From JAEVLT01 sp044598425 (GTDB taxonomy: Bacteria > Bacillota > Bacilli > Bacillales > Cytobacillaceae): DNA of 64,000 nt. The translations under genes were made by a program, and so were the position numbers. Location of the stretch: NCBI GenBank assembly GCA_044598425.1, contig CP172536.1, positions 3,534,001-3,598,000 on the forward strand. The letters run 5' to 3'. The notes under the pieces were generated by a model. That model was not told the DNA's origin. It saw only the letters and a program-made list of their open reading frames with translations, and searched no databases. Below are positions 27,282 to 36,299 of the stretch, in pieces; the stretch's first letter is position 1, and each line of letters starts with the position of its first letter.

Positions 27282-27712
27282 TTCTCTTCCTCCTGAAATG
27301 TAATGTGCAATTCGTATGTACCCGCATCCGTTCCTTGCACGGAAAAATCGTAAACCAATTGGATGTAGCCTGTACCGCTTTCCGTTTGATACTGATGCTC
27401 TATTTTTTTTGTAAAAGTGGATGTTGCAAATTTACCAAACGGCACTTCATAATAGCCGCTTTTCTTACTATCAAGGGTAAACGGTAGCCTCATTGTAACG
27501 GCGCCATTCCGCAAAATAAGCGCTTCTTCCTTTGTCGCCTTCACAATGGTCCGTATGCTGCCCTCTTCGGTCATTTCTTCGTATTTCAAATAGAACGTTT
27601 CGCCTTTATGATAAAAACGGCCAACCGCTGCCGCGTCAAACGTTTCCGAACTGTTTTGCTGCGAAATCGTTGTTTTTACATTCATTTTTACTAGTATTTC
27701 AGGGATGGACAA
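27278..27712 (-). CDS. ywiB: YwiB family protein (DUF1934)
   Basis: Function unknown. A 144-residue beta-rich protein of the YwiB/lipocalin-like DUF1934 family, with alternating beta strands (FYLKYEEM, TIVKATKEEALILRNGAVTMRLPF) and a final acidic tail. The TTG start is ten bases after a GGGAG ribosome site. The ATG nine codons later lacks one, so I keep the longer form. It is coupled to argS by a four-base overlap, the usual Bacillus arrangement. Confidence 0.85.
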   Translation of the reverse strand: MSIPEILVKMNVKTTISQQNSSETFDAAAVGRFYHKGETFYLKYEEMTEEGSIRTIVKATKEEALILRNGAVTMRLPFTLDSKKSGYYEVPFGKFATSTFTKKIEHQYQTESGTGYIQLVYDFSVQGTDAGTYELHITFQEEEK

Positions 27713-27766
27713 TCAGGTAGCACTCCCTTTTTTCACTCTATTATAACCGGATCAGCCCAACAATTC

Positions 27767-27794
27767 AAAAGGTGCCTGCGGACAGGCACCTTTT
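27767..27794 (-). terminator. Terminator of speE-speB
   Basis: A 12-base perfect stem AAAAGGTGCCTG / CAGGCACCTTTT with a four-base loop, just after the speB stop. It can work in both orientations. Confidence 0.85.
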
Positions 27795-27802
27795 CATCCA
27801 TA

Positions 27803-28675
27803 TTATTTCACCCAGCCAAGAATCATCTCGCGGATCAATTTGCTTGCGGTATTGGCGGTTTGTTCAGAAGGATCATAAATCGGCGCAACTTCGACAAGGT
27901 CAGCGCCAACGACGTTAACATCAGACGTGGCAATTTCATGAATGGATGCAAGCAGCTCCCTTGAAGTGATGCCACCGCAATCAACGGTGCCTGTACCAGG
28001 GGCATGTGCCGGGTCAAGAACATCGATATCAATCGTGACATAAACAGGGCGGCCGGCCAATGTTGGCAAAATTTCTTTCAGCGGCTGGTGGACATCGAAC
28101 TTCGAAATATGCATGCCCACTTTTTTCGCCCAGTCAAATTCTTCTTTCATTCCAGAACGAATTCCAAATGAAAACACATTGCTTGGTCCAATTAATTCGG
28201 CAATTTTACGAATCGGCGTTGAATGGGACAATGGCTCGCCTTCATATTGCTCACGCAGATCGGTATGGGCGTCCATATGGATAATCGCCAAATCAGGATA
28301 TTTCTTATAAACAGCTTTCATCACCGGCCAGGAGACGAGATGCTCCCCGCCCATGCCAAGCGGAAATTTTCCGGCTTCGAGAATTTTATCGACAAATTCT
28401 TCAATCATATCAAGGCTTCTTTGCGCATTTCCAAACGGGAGCGGAATATCGCCTGCGTCGAAAAACTTCACATCTTCAAGCTCACGGTCTAAATACGGAC
28501 TGTATTCTTCAAGACCGATTGACACTTCGCGAATCCGTGTCGGGCCGAAACGGGAACCAGGGCGGAAGCTGACAGTCCAATCCATTGGCATGCCGTATAG
28601 TACCGCCTTGCTCTCCTCAAAATTAGGATGACTTTTTATAAAAACATTTCCGGAGTATGCTTCATCAAAACGCAT
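27803..28675 (-). CDS. speB: Agmatinase
   Basis: Hydrolyses agmatine to putrescine and urea in polyamine synthesis. It has 290 residues of the arginase/ureohydrolase fold. The binuclear manganese ligands are in GGEH, HMDAHTDLR and TIDIDVLDPAHAPGTG. Agmatinase is preferred over arginase or formimidoglutamase because spermidine synthase is the gene directly upstream, as in B. subtilis speE-speB. A terminator follows. Confidence 0.94.
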   Translation of the reverse strand: MRFDEAYSGNVFIKSHPNFEESKAVLYGMPMDWTVSFRPGSRFGPTRIREVSIGLEEYSPYLDRELEDVKFFDAGDIPLPFGNAQRSLDMIEEFVDKILEAGKFPLGMGGEHLVSWPVMKAVYKKYPDLAIIHMDAHTDLREQYEGEPLSHSTPIRKIAELIGPSNVFSFGIRSGMKEEFDWAKKVGMHISKFDVHQPLKEILPTLAGRPVYVTIDIDVLDPAHAPGTGTVDCGGITSRELLASIHEIATSDVNVVGADLVEVAPIYDPSEQTANTASKLIREMILGWVK

Positions 28676-28762
28676 TCGCTGTCCTCGCTTTCCTTCACTT
28701 TATAGGGGTCTAGCCCCCGCTGCTTTACCGCGTTAACGGATCGGGGCTTGTCCCGTTATCGT

Positions 28763-29590
28763 TTACTTCACTAAATCACCAACAAATTTTGGCAACACAA
28801 AAGCTGCTTTATGAAGTTCTTTTGTGTAATAGTTGGTGTCGATTTCGTGGAAACGGTCCTCGCTTACTTCAAGCGGATCATATTTTTTCGAACCGAGCGT
28901 GAAGGCCCACATGCCGCTTGGGTATGTTGGAATATTCGCTACATACAGACGGGTAATCGGGAAGATTTCCTTTACGTCTTTTTGAACATTGCGAATAAGA
29001 TCCGCTTTAAACCAAGGGTTGTCCGACTGGGCAACAAAAAGGCCGTCTTCTTTTAACGCCTTTGATATTCCGGCGTAAAAACCTCTTGTAAATAAGTTGA
29101 CCGCAGGGCCAACCGGTTCTGTGGAGTCAACCATGATGACATCGTACTGATTTTCGCTTTCGGCAATATGCATGAATCCATCGCCTACTTTTACTTCAAC
29201 GCGAGGATCGTCCAATTTCCCGGCAATTTCCGGCAGGAATTTTTTCGAGTACTCAATTACCTTGCCATCGATGTCAACAAGTGTCGCCTTTTTTACGCTT
29301 GGGTGTTTCAAGATTTCGCGAATCACGCCGCCATCGCCGCCGCCGACGACTAAAATGTTCTCAGGATTTGGGTGGGTGAACAAAGGCACATGTGCCACCA
29401 TCTCATGGTAAACAAATTCATCCTTGATCGAAGTCATGACCATATCATCCAGTAAGAGCATGTTGCCCCATTCCTCTGTTTCGATCATATCAAGCTTTTG
29501 AAACTCCGTTTGCTCCGTATGTAAAGTCTGTTTCACCTTCATCGTGATCCCGAAATTTTCCGTTTGTTTTTCCGTAAACCAAATTGCCAT
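28763..29590 (-). CDS. speE: Spermidine synthase
   Basis: Transfers aminopropyl from decarboxylated SAM to putrescine. It has 275 residues in a methyltransferase-like fold. Motifs are the nucleotide-binding VVGGGDGGVIREIL, the acidic DIDGKVIE, and the catalytic aspartate loop MVDSTEPVGPA. The ATG giving MAIWFTEKQTE is chosen because the previous ATG abuts the AAAGG ribosome site. It is followed by speB; the 87-base gap contains an AGCCCC/GGGGCT inverted repeat but no clear terminator, so the genes are probably co-transcribed. Confidence 0.95.
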   Translation of the reverse strand: MAIWFTEKQTENFGITMKVKQTLHTEQTEFQKLDMIETEEWGNMLLLDDMVMTSIKDEFVYHEMVAHVPLFTHPNPENILVVGGGDGGVIREILKHPSVKKATLVDIDGKVIEYSKKFLPEIAGKLDDPRVEVKVGDGFMHIAESENQYDVIMVDSTEPVGPAVNLFTRGFYAGISKALKEDGLFVAQSDNPWFKADLIRNVQKDVKEIFPITRLYVANIPTYPSGMWAFTLGSKKYDPLEVSEDRFHEIDTNYYTKELHKAAFVLPKFVGDLVK

Positions 29591-29696
29591 GTAACTCATC
29601 CTTTCAGCTATTTATTTTTGAAAAGCCGCCAAACCATGGACATTCACTTTTTCTATTATGCTTCCCTATCGTATATTTTACAAACACAAACAAGAG

Positions 29697-29836
29697 GCGG
29701 AAGCGCCCGTTTAGCGACGTATGGACTGGAGTGCTCCAACTGAGATAAAGGAAACACAAAGAGCACTAGCGATTCGATGTTGACTTATTGTAGGGCGGAG
29801 CGGGAAGTACACAAGTCGCTGGGCGCTGGAGCTAGA
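29697..29836. repeat. Dispersed intergenic repeat, copy A
   Basis: About 140 bases between speE and pbpG beginning GGCGGAAGCGCCC and ending GGGCGCTGGAGCTAGA. Its ends can pair (GCGCCC with GGGCGC). The copy at 55877-56025 in opposite orientation shares the ends, TGAGATAAAGGA, and GACTTAT.GTAG. No open reading frame or ribosome site lies within. Confidence 0.75.
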
Positions 29837-30019
29837 TTCAGAAAGCTTGTGGAAAATTATCCGCATTATACAAATTTAATTTCCTTAACGTAGAAAAAGT
29901 ATAGAGCAATCTAGCAAAATTTCAAGAAAAACTTTCCTAAATGTTTAAAATTTGCCCGTTTTTTTCATACTGTACGTATAGCGCTTTTTGCCAACAAACT
30001 AAACAGCGGGGTGATAAAC
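29837..30019. other. pbpG upstream region
   Basis: Together with repeat A this makes a 430-base gap without a gene. In B. subtilis pbpG is transcribed in the forespore from a SigF promoter. I see A/T-rich sequence and TACGTATAGCG near 29973 but no convincing forespore promoter. Confidence 0.4.
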
Positions 30020-32083
30020 GTGGAAATCATGACTGATCAAGGGTTTAGAAAAACGATTAAATACTTGCGCGCATTCATCATCATCAGTTTGATAGGCATG
30101 ATTTGTATGCTTATCCTCTTTTTCGGCATATTGGTCTACGCCAAAATGCTCGGTGCGCCGCCGCTGGCTGTACCGCAGTCAACCATATATTTCTCTGACA
30201 ATGGAACAAAAATTGGCGAAAGCACGAATGGGCAAAAACGCTATTGGGTGCCGATTAAAGAGGTTTCCCCTGATTTGATCCATGCAACACTGGCGATTGA
30301 GGACCGAAATTTTTACCATCACCATGGCTTTGATTATAAGCGTATTGCAGGTGCCGCTCTTGCCGATCTCAAAGCATTTGGCAAGGTTCAAGGTGCGAGC
30401 ACCATCACCCAGCAGTACGCCCGGAATCTTTTTCTGGAATACGATAAAACGTGGACACGAAAACTTCTTGAAGCCTTTTATACGATTCGGCTGGAAATGA
30501 ATTATTCAAAAAAAGACATCCTTCAGGGCTATTTTAATACAATTTATTACGGCAATGGAGCATACGGCGTTGAAGCAGCTAGCCAATATTACTTTGGAAA
30601 AAGCGCTTCAAAATTATCCCTTGCCGAAGCTTCAATGCTTGCCGGAATTCCAAAGGGCCCGGGAATTTACTCGCCATTGGTATCCATGCAAAACGCGAAA
30701 GCGCGCCAAAGTATCGTCTTAAAAGCGATGACAGAAACCGGCTACATAACAAATAGAACAGCAGCAAAAGCCGCAGCTACCCAGCTGACTTTTTCAGCTG
30801 GCAAGCCGCACGAGCAGGCAAGCATTGCTCCCTACTTTCAAGATGCCGTAAAAAATGCGCTAAAATTTCAATTACATTTAGATGACCGCACGATTGCCCT
30901 CGGCGGTTTAAAAGTATTTACGACGCTGAATTTGAAACAGCAGGAAGCGGCAGAAAACGAAGTGATCAAGACGATTGCCAGCGGTTCCGATATTCAGGCA
31001 AGCTTAGTGGCAATGGATCCAAAAAACGGTGAGGTCAAAGCGATGGTCGGCGGCCGCGACTATGAAAAAAGTCCGTTTAATCGGGCTGTCCAGGCCATCC
31101 GACAGCCTGGTTCGACGTTTAAACCACTGTTGTATTACGCCGCCCTCAGCAACGGCTTCACGCCTTCAACATTGATGCGCAGCGAGTTTACTACGTTTCA
31201 TCTTGATGGCGGCGGCAGTTATACGCCGCACAATTTTAACAATAAATATGCCGATGGGGATATTACGATGGCGCAGGCTTTGGCTCTATCCGATAATATT
31301 TATGCGGTAAAAACCAATCTGTTTTTAGGTCCGGAAACGTTGATTGAAGCTGCAAGAAAATTCGGGATCTCAACAAAGCTGGCCAATGTTCCTTCGCTTG
31401 CCCTTGGCACTTCAGGTGTCCGCGTGATCGAAATGGCGAATGCGTACAGCCTGTTTGCAAACGGCGGAAAAAAAGTGGAGCCAACGCTCATTACAAAAGT
31501 AGAAGATTACAACGGAAACGTCCTATATCAAAAAGAAGACGCTCAGGAACAGGTGCTCGATCCGAAAAAAGCCTTTGTGATGACACAGATGATGACCGGC
31601 ATTTTCGATCCTAAGTTGAACGGATATGCGAGCGTAACCGGCAGTACGGTCGCGAAAGAGCTAACGCGGCCATATGCGGGAAAATCCGGTTCGACGGAAA
31701 CTGACAGCTGGATGATCGGTTTTACTCCCCAGCTTGTGACAGCGGTGTGGACAGGCTATGATAAAGGGAAGCCGATTGAACTTGTAGCTGAAAAAACGTA
31801 TGCAAAAAAAATCTGGGCTCATTTTATGGAGGATGCATTGAGGGGTCTGCCTGTGAAGGAATTCAAGCCTCCAAAAGAAGGTGTTATCGCAGTTGATCTC
31901 GATCCTTCTACTGGTAAGCTTGCGACCAAGGATTGTCCTGTTAAGCGCAAGACCTATTTTATTGCCGGTACAGAACCAACCGAATATTGCACGGTTCATT
32001 TGAAGCACAATTATCCGGAACCCCCAGCACTAAAGGAAAAAGTCCCATGGTACAAACGAATTTTCCCTTGGGGTAGCCATTGA
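30020..32083 (+). CDS. pbpG: Class A penicillin-binding protein PbpG (sporulation type)
   Basis: Bifunctional peptidoglycan polymerase of about 687 residues. The N-terminal membrane anchor (FIIISLIGMICMLILFFGILVY) precedes a GT51 glycosyltransferase domain with the catalytic EDRNFYHHHGFD and GASTITQQYARN. The transpeptidase domain has SxxK in RQPGSTFKPL, SxN as SDN in ALSDNIY, and KSG in place of the usual KTG (GKSGSTETDSW). GTG start six bases after GGGGTGAT. Position next to speE/speB and ywhD equals B. subtilis pbpG (ywhE), which contributes to spore cortex formation with pbpF. The spore role is inferred from this orthology. Confidence 0.92.
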   Translation: MEIMTDQGFRKTIKYLRAFIIISLIGMICMLILFFGILVYAKMLGAPPLAVPQSTIYFSDNGTKIGESTNGQKRYWVPIKEVSPDLIHATLAIEDRNFYHHHGFDYKRIAGAALADLKAFGKVQGASTITQQYARNLFLEYDKTWTRKLLEAFYTIRLEMNYSKKDILQGYFNTIYYGNGAYGVEAASQYYFGKSASKLSLAEASMLAGIPKGPGIYSPLVSMQNAKARQSIVLKAMTETGYITNRTAAKAAATQLTFSAGKPHEQASIAPYFQDAVKNALKFQLHLDDRTIALGGLKVFTTLNLKQQEAAENEVIKTIASGSDIQASLVAMDPKNGEVKAMVGGRDYEKSPFNRAVQAIRQPGSTFKPLLYYAALSNGFTPSTLMRSEFTTFHLDGGGSYTPHNFNNKYADGDITMAQALALSDNIYAVKTNLFLGPETLIEAARKFGISTKLANVPSLALGTSGVRVIEMANAYSLFANGGKKVEPTLITKVEDYNGNVLYQKEDAQEQVLDPKKAFVMTQMMTGIFDPKLNGYASVTGSTVAKELTRPYAGKSGSTETDSWMIGFTPQLVTAVWTGYDKGKPIELVAEKTYAKKIWAHFMEDALRGLPVKEFKPPKEGVIAVDLDPSTGKLATKDCPVKRKTYFIAGTEPTEYCTVHLKHNYPEPPALKEKVPWYKRIFPWGSH

Positions 32084-32115
32084 TCGGAAAGATGCCCAAA
32101 TGAATATTTTTAGTG

Positions 32116-32150
32116 AAAAGCTCCGGGGGCAGAATACCCTCGGAGCTTTT
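32116..32150 (+). terminator. Terminator after pbpG
   Basis: Stem AAAAGCTCCG...CGGAGCTTTT with an inner GGG/CCC extension, followed by CTTTACC. The gap lies between convergent pbpG and ywhD. Confidence 0.8.
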
Positions 32151-32204
32151 CTTTACCTAGTGTTTTTCATGTAACTACGCAATTTATAGTTTCTCTTTTA
32201 AAAA

Positions 32205-32714
32205 TTAAACAGTTAAACCGTTTTTAAGTTCATCCGAAGATTGCTCCCACAGCTCTTCATTATGGCTGCGAAGAAAGTTGGCCAGCACATGTTTCGATTT
32301 GGCATCCATGTGGTCGACAATGATGTGGCGCTTCAGCGATTTATCCATACGATTGACGTGTTCTGGAAGCGATTTATAACCGCGGCGGCTCTCGCGGTCA
32401 ACCGTCATTTCACAAGCTGTGACTCCCGCATAATACGGCCCTCGTTCATCACGGTCTATCGTTACCCAAACAAGCCAGTACGGCTTTCCGTTCGGAACCT
32501 CTGCTTTTTCCGGCAAAAATTTAATTCCCTTTTCAACAGCGCTGCGGGCGTGCATGGCGCCAACATCAATGATAGCCTCTCCAGCCTCGACATCAATAAT
32601 AACTGGCGACACATTATCAAGACTTAACGCACCTTTGCCATAGCCGCGGTGCCCGTCTGTCGGATCACTTTTAATAATATTAAAACCCATTTTCTGCTTT
32701 TTCTTTTCTTCCAT
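32205..32714 (-). CDS. ywhD: YwhD family protein
   Basis: Uncharacterised 169-residue cytosolic protein conserved in Bacillaceae. Visible segments are the Lys-rich start, GYGKGALSLDNVSPVIIDVEAGEAIIDVGAMHARS, and a charged C-terminal half with HVNRMDKSLKRHIIVDHMDAKSK. No catalytic motif is evident. It is encoded just downstream of the metalloprotease ywhC with a 21-base gap, so the two are co-transcribed, as in B. subtilis. Function not known. Confidence 0.85.
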   Translation of the reverse strand: MEEKKKQKMGFNIIKSDPTDGHRGYGKGALSLDNVSPVIIDVEAGEAIIDVGAMHARSAVEKGIKFLPEKAEVPNGKPYWLVWVTIDRDERGPYYAGVTACEMTVDRESRRGYKSLPEHVNRMDKSLKRHIIVDHMDAKSKHVLANFLRSHNEELWEQSSDELKNGLTV

Positions 32715-32735
32715 TTACTCTTGTAACCTCCTTAG

Positions 32736-33410
32736 CTACATAAACAATTGGTAAAAGAACTGATTTAAGCTCCCTACTACGGATGGAACGATTTTGTATA
32801 AAATCGGCGAAATCGTATATTGATCGAGCGGAGTGATGACTAAAATTAGGAAAATAAGCGAGCCATATACTTCATATTGGGTCATCTTAGCCCGAACCTC
32901 TCTTGGTGCCAGATCCTCGACAATCCGATAGCCATCGAGCGGCGGAAACGGCAGCAGGTTAAAAATGAACAAGACAATATTCAATTGGATAAACAAGTCA
33001 AGAAATTCGCGCACATATGGAGGGAAACCAGCTCCGGAAGTAACGCCCGCGCGGCTTAAACCGTACCAAATGGCAAACCCAATAACGGCCAGAATAAGAT
33101 TACTTAGCGGACCAGCAACCGAAACAAGCACTCCAGCAAGACGCGGCTTTTTAAAGAAAAAGCGATTAACCGGTACAGGGCGCGCCCAGCCAAATCCAGC
33201 GAAAAAAATAAACAAGGTGCCAAGCGGATCAAGATGCTGAATCGGATTTAATGTCAGCCGCCCTTGCTTTTTCGCCGTCATATCACCAAACTTATAAGCG
33301 ACAAACGCATGGGCAAATTCATGAAACGTAAAAGCAATCATCAATGTAATTGCAACATATGGGATATCGCGTAATGGATAGGCGAGAAACCGCTCAATTC
33401 CCTGGTCCAT
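32736..33410 (-). CDS. ywhC: Site-2 protease family membrane metalloprotease (M50)
   Basis: Intramembrane zinc protease of 224 residues with about five hydrophobic segments. The zinc motif HEFAH is at residues 30-34 in the first helix. The third ligand region is NLLPFPPLDGYRI (LDG motif). It has no PDZ domain and is of the short Rv0359/YwhC type, so its substrate cannot be guessed. It shares an operon with ywhD. Confidence 0.9.
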   Translation of the reverse strand: MDQGIERFLAYPLRDIPYVAITLMIAFTFHEFAHAFVAYKFGDMTAKKQGRLTLNPIQHLDPLGTLFIFFAGFGWARPVPVNRFFFKKPRLAGVLVSVAGPLSNLILAVIGFAIWYGLSRAGVTSGAGFPPYVREFLDLFIQLNIVLFIFNLLPFPPLDGYRIVEDLAPREVRAKMTQYEVYGSLIFLILVITPLDQYTISPILYKIVPSVVGSLNQFFYQLFM

Positions 33411-33621
33411 ACCGTTTTGCTCCTTCCTTTGTAAACGAAAAAAATCCTCGTTTAAGCCATCAATTTAGTAAAAGTATACACGAAACTGGCCGCAAAAGAA
33501 AAACAGATGGATTTATAACGTTGGTTTCCGCTTCAGCTGGTGACGCGTTTCTCATTTCACTTGCACTTTTTTAAAATTTATGAAAAACTACAATCGAATA
33601 TGTAAAAAGGAGGACAAGCCC

Positions 33622-33807
33622 ATGCCATATGTAACGGTCAAAATGCTTGAAGGCCGCAGCGAAGAACAGAAAAAAGCGCTCGTTGAAAAAGTAACAGCCG
33701 CTGTCAGCGAAACAACTGGTGCTCCAACAGAAAATGTAACGGTATTTATCGAAGAAATGAGCAAAAATCATTACGCCGTTGCCGGAGTAAGATTGAGCGA
33801 CAAATAA
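33622..33807 (+). CDS. ywhB: 4-oxalocrotonate tautomerase-like enzyme
   Basis: A 61-residue member of the tautomerase superfamily. After removal of Met the catalytic proline (PYVTVKM) is N-terminal. The family-typical arginine lies in the first helix region (EGRSEEQ). The start is certain because Pro must follow the initiator and AAAGGAGG is ten bases upstream. The longer frame to the left is spurious. The physiological substrate of the B. subtilis homologue is unknown. Confidence 0.92.
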   Translation: MPYVTVKMLEGRSEEQKKALVEKVTAAVSETTGAPTENVTVFIEEMSKNHYAVAGVRLSDK

Positions 33808-33849
33808 GAAAAAGCTAAGCTCTTTCAAGACAGGAGCTTAGCTTTTTCT
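33807..33849. terminator. Bidirectional terminator between ywhB and ywgA
   Basis: A 16-base perfect stem AGAAAAAGCTAAGCTC / GAGCTTAGCTTTTTCT. The ywgA stop codon falls inside the hairpin loop, so the last codons of ywgA form one arm. Confidence 0.9.
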
Positions 33850-34337
33850 TTTAGAGAGGCAATGTATTGATAGGCTTCATCAATCTCCGCTTCCGTATAG
33901 CGCTGGCTGCTTTTTAACGTAAACACTTTGTTGACCACTTCTTCTTTTGGAAGATTATCAAAATATAAAACTGTGGATACAAGTTCAAGAAATCTCGCGT
34001 TCTGCCCGTTCATATCCAAAAGGCAATCCTTCAAAAGCGGCATATCCACTTGATTTAAGCTTAGAAACTCCTTGCCGCTGTCTGTCAGGGTGTAACGATA
34101 TTGATAATATCCGCCTTTTTTTTCTCTTACTTCATTTAAAAAGCCCATATTGCAAAGTTCTTCTACTCTTAGTGTCAATTCTTCAGAATACGGCCCGTAA
34201 AAATGGAACTGAAACCGCTCCTGAAAAGGAAAGTCTATTTTTTTCGCAATATAGATCATCTTTTGCAGCTTTTTTCGCCCAATAATTTCATCCGAAACGA
34301 AAATGGCCTGCATCAGTTTTGCATGGTCTTTTAACAA
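33825..34337 (-). CDS. ywgA: YwgA family protein
   Basis: Uncharacterised 170-residue protein conserved in Bacillus. It has the look of a winged-helix-like regulator: GRKKLQKMIYIAKKIDFPFQERFQFHFYGPYSEELTLRVEELCNMGFLNEV resembles the DUF4065/antitoxin-like fold, but DNA binding is not shown. A TTG start gives MLKDHAKL, which agrees with the B. subtilis N-terminus. It is downstream of ywfO in the same direction, probably co-transcribed. Confidence 0.82.
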   Translation of the reverse strand: MLKDHAKLMQAIFVSDEIIGRKKLQKMIYIAKKIDFPFQERFQFHFYGPYSEELTLRVEELCNMGFLNEVREKKGGYYQYRYTLTDSGKEFLSLNQVDMPLLKDCLLDMNGQNARFLELVSTVLYFDNLPKEEVVNKVFTLKSSQRYTEAEIDEAYQYIASLKEKAKLLS

Positions 34338-34373
34338 TGTCGGTCAACTCCTACTCCATCTAACCCGTCTTGC

Positions 34374-35672
34374 TTAAAGTTCTAAAAGGGAACGTATTTG
34401 TTTCTTGAGATTTTTTTTCGAAGAATCATCATGTATAAAATCAGCCGGAAAATAGAGTTTATGGTCCGTTCTTCTTTTTCCTGAAATGGCATCAACAATT
34501 TCTGATTCTCTGGATAGTTCCTTTAGATCCCCATTTTCCATGAGCAAGTGAATGGGCAGTCGCTCCTCTTCTTCCCCCGGTCGGTAAAAATCATATGGCA
34601 AATCGGATGAAGAATCGACGACTAAATAATATTCCGGGTCAATACCCGCTTTTTTAAATAAAGCCGTCAATTCGGCAAGTTTTTTATATTCTTTAGCGGG
34701 ATCAAACTCAACGTATTTGAACAAATTGCGGTTCATGAACCGGCGGCACAAATCACTTAAAACGGCATCATCTTCGTCCTGCCAAATTTGAAAATAATAC
34801 AAGATTACAGATTCATCAAGTTTTACATAGTCTTCCAATGTCACATTGCCGTGAAAAAAAGAATAAAAGTGATGTGGTTCGTACTTGAAGGGATAATGAT
34901 TTTCGTATAAATCTTTTGCACGGTGCAAAATTTTTGATAAAATCACTTCGGCGCTCCGCGATACCGGATGAAAATAAACTTGCCAGTACATCTGGTAGCG
35001 GCTCATAATGTAGTCCTCAACGGCGTGCATGCCGCTCTTCTTGATAACAACCTGATCCTCACGCGGACGCATGACGCGCAAGATCCGCTCCATATCAAAA
35101 TGACCGTAGCTGACACCCGTATAATAGGCATCCCGCTGCAAATAATCCATACGATCGGCGTCAATTTGACTGGAAATCAAGCTGATCACAAGCTTTTTTT
35201 CTGATGTTTTCGCAATCACTTCGGCCACTTTTTCCGGAAATTTTGACCCTGCTTTTTCCAGAACTTTGTTCACTTCGGTATTTCCAAGAATGATGGTACG
35301 CGTAAAATCTTCATGGTCAAAGTCAAATACTTTTTCAAATGAATGGGAAAAGGGGCCATGTCCCAAATCATGAAGAAGGGCTGCGCATAGAGCCAGCAGC
35401 CGATCCCCATCATTCCACTCCGGCCTTCCTGCAAAAACATCATCGATGATGCGGCGGACAATTTCATATACTCCGAGAGAATGGTTGAAGCGGCTATGCT
35501 CAGCACCGTGGAATGTTAAAAAAGTGGTTCCGAGCTGTCTAATTCTTCGTAAGCGCTGAAACTCTTTTGTCCCAATTAAATCCCAAATCACCTTATCACG
35601 GACATGAATATAGCGGTGAACGGGGTCTTTAAACACCTTTTCCTCACTGAGCTTTTCTGCCGAGTAACCCAT
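34374..35672 (-). CDS. ywfO: HD-domain phosphohydrolase YwfO
   Basis: A 432-residue HD superfamily protein related to dGTP triphosphohydrolases/SAMHD1. The metal-binding HD signature LLHDLGHGPFSHSFE is near residue 100. Conserved upstream residues are RLRRIRQLGTT and GAEHSRFNHSLGVYE, and the downstream DADRMDYLQRD supplies the last ligand. In B. subtilis the orthologue is linked to nucleotide turnover. The exact substrate is uncertain. AGAGGAAGAGGGGAG precedes the ATG. Confidence 0.9.
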   Translation of the reverse strand: MGYSAEKLSEEKVFKDPVHRYIHVRDKVIWDLIGTKEFQRLRRIRQLGTTFLTFHGAEHSRFNHSLGVYEIVRRIIDDVFAGRPEWNDGDRLLALCAALLHDLGHGPFSHSFEKVFDFDHEDFTRTIILGNTEVNKVLEKAGSKFPEKVAEVIAKTSEKKLVISLISSQIDADRMDYLQRDAYYTGVSYGHFDMERILRVMRPREDQVVIKKSGMHAVEDYIMSRYQMYWQVYFHPVSRSAEVILSKILHRAKDLYENHYPFKYEPHHFYSFFHGNVTLEDYVKLDESVILYYFQIWQDEDDAVLSDLCRRFMNRNLFKYVEFDPAKEYKKLAELTALFKKAGIDPEYYLVVDSSSDLPYDFYRPGEEEERLPIHLLMENGDLKELSRESEIVDAISGKRRTDHKLYFPADFIHDDSSKKNLKKQIRSLLEL

Positions 35673-35796
35673 TCTCTCCCCTCTTCCTCTTATGCTAGTT
35701 ATTATTATACCTCATTCTCTATGCAAATCACCCAAAATCCAGCAAAATTCTCTGTTAGTTTTCGACAATTCTCGAGTCGGACGTGGCGGAAAAGAA

Positions 35797-35826
35797 AACC
35801 ACCTATGAACAGTGTCAAAGGTGGTT
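35797..35826 (-). terminator. Terminator after the DUF1450 gene
   Basis: Stem AACCACCT / AGGTGGTT adjoining the stop codon, followed on minus by TTCTTTTCC. Confidence 0.65.
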
Positions 35827-36046
35827 ATTTTACCTTTTTATTTATTTTTTCCATTAATTCCTCTTCGGTTAACGCGGCAACAGGACGATTATTGACAAAC
35901 GCGAACGTTTTTTTTCGGCCTGGACCGCAGTAGGATTGGCAGCCAATCTCGATTTTTGCATCAGGATCAAGCTCTTTTAAACGAGGAATTAATGTCTTTA
36001 AATTTACGGCCTGACAATCGTCACAAACGCGAAATTCATTTGACAT
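35825..36046 (-). CDS. DUF1450 family small cysteine protein
   Basis: A 73-residue protein of the DUF1450 (YuzB-like) family with a thioredoxin/ferredoxin-like 2Fe-2S appearance. It has CDDC near the N-terminus and CQSYC in the centre, then KKTFAFVNNRPVAALTEEELMEKI. A good ribosome site, GAAAGGGCTGG, precedes the ATG. It stands alone between ywfO and rsfA. Function unknown; a metal or redox role is a guess from the four cysteines. Confidence 0.8.
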   Translation of the reverse strand: MSNEFRVCDDCQAVNLKTLIPRLKELDPDAKIEIGCQSYCGPGRKKTFAFVNNRPVAALTEEELMEKINKKVK

Positions 36047-36252
36047 TTTTCCAGCCCTTTCTGCAGCTTATGATGAATTCTGATAAGCTTAAGGATTTTC
36101 AGAAAACGAGTTTATACCATTTATCTTCATGATTTAAAATGTCCAAATATCCACAGTTCTAACTCCTATGGTATTTTACAGTTTCTTTTCAGTCAATGCA
36201 AGCCGCGCAACACTCTTATTTAAAAAAATCTACTATCCTTACAATCATTTTG

Positions 36253-36282
36253 GTATAAAGCTTGCGATATTTGGGAAACCTT
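36253..36282 (+). promoter_or_regulatory. Putative SigF promoter of rsfA
   Basis: GTATA, 15 bases, then GGGAAACCTT. It fits the SigF consensus GYATA - 15/16 - GGnnAnAMTR with about two mismatches. It is placed 80 bases before the rsfA start. RsfA works in the prespore in B. subtilis, which agrees. Confidence 0.4.
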
Positions 36283-36299
36283 AAACTAGAACTTTAAAG

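Noticed and set aside
28712..28748. AGCCCC / GGGGCT inverted repeat between speE and speB
   Set aside because: Six-base arms with a long loop and no T-run; not convincing as a terminator or regulatory structure.
33350..33574. Plus-strand frame ahead of ywhB
   Set aside because: Overlaps the start and ribosome site of ywhC on the other strand and has no family features.
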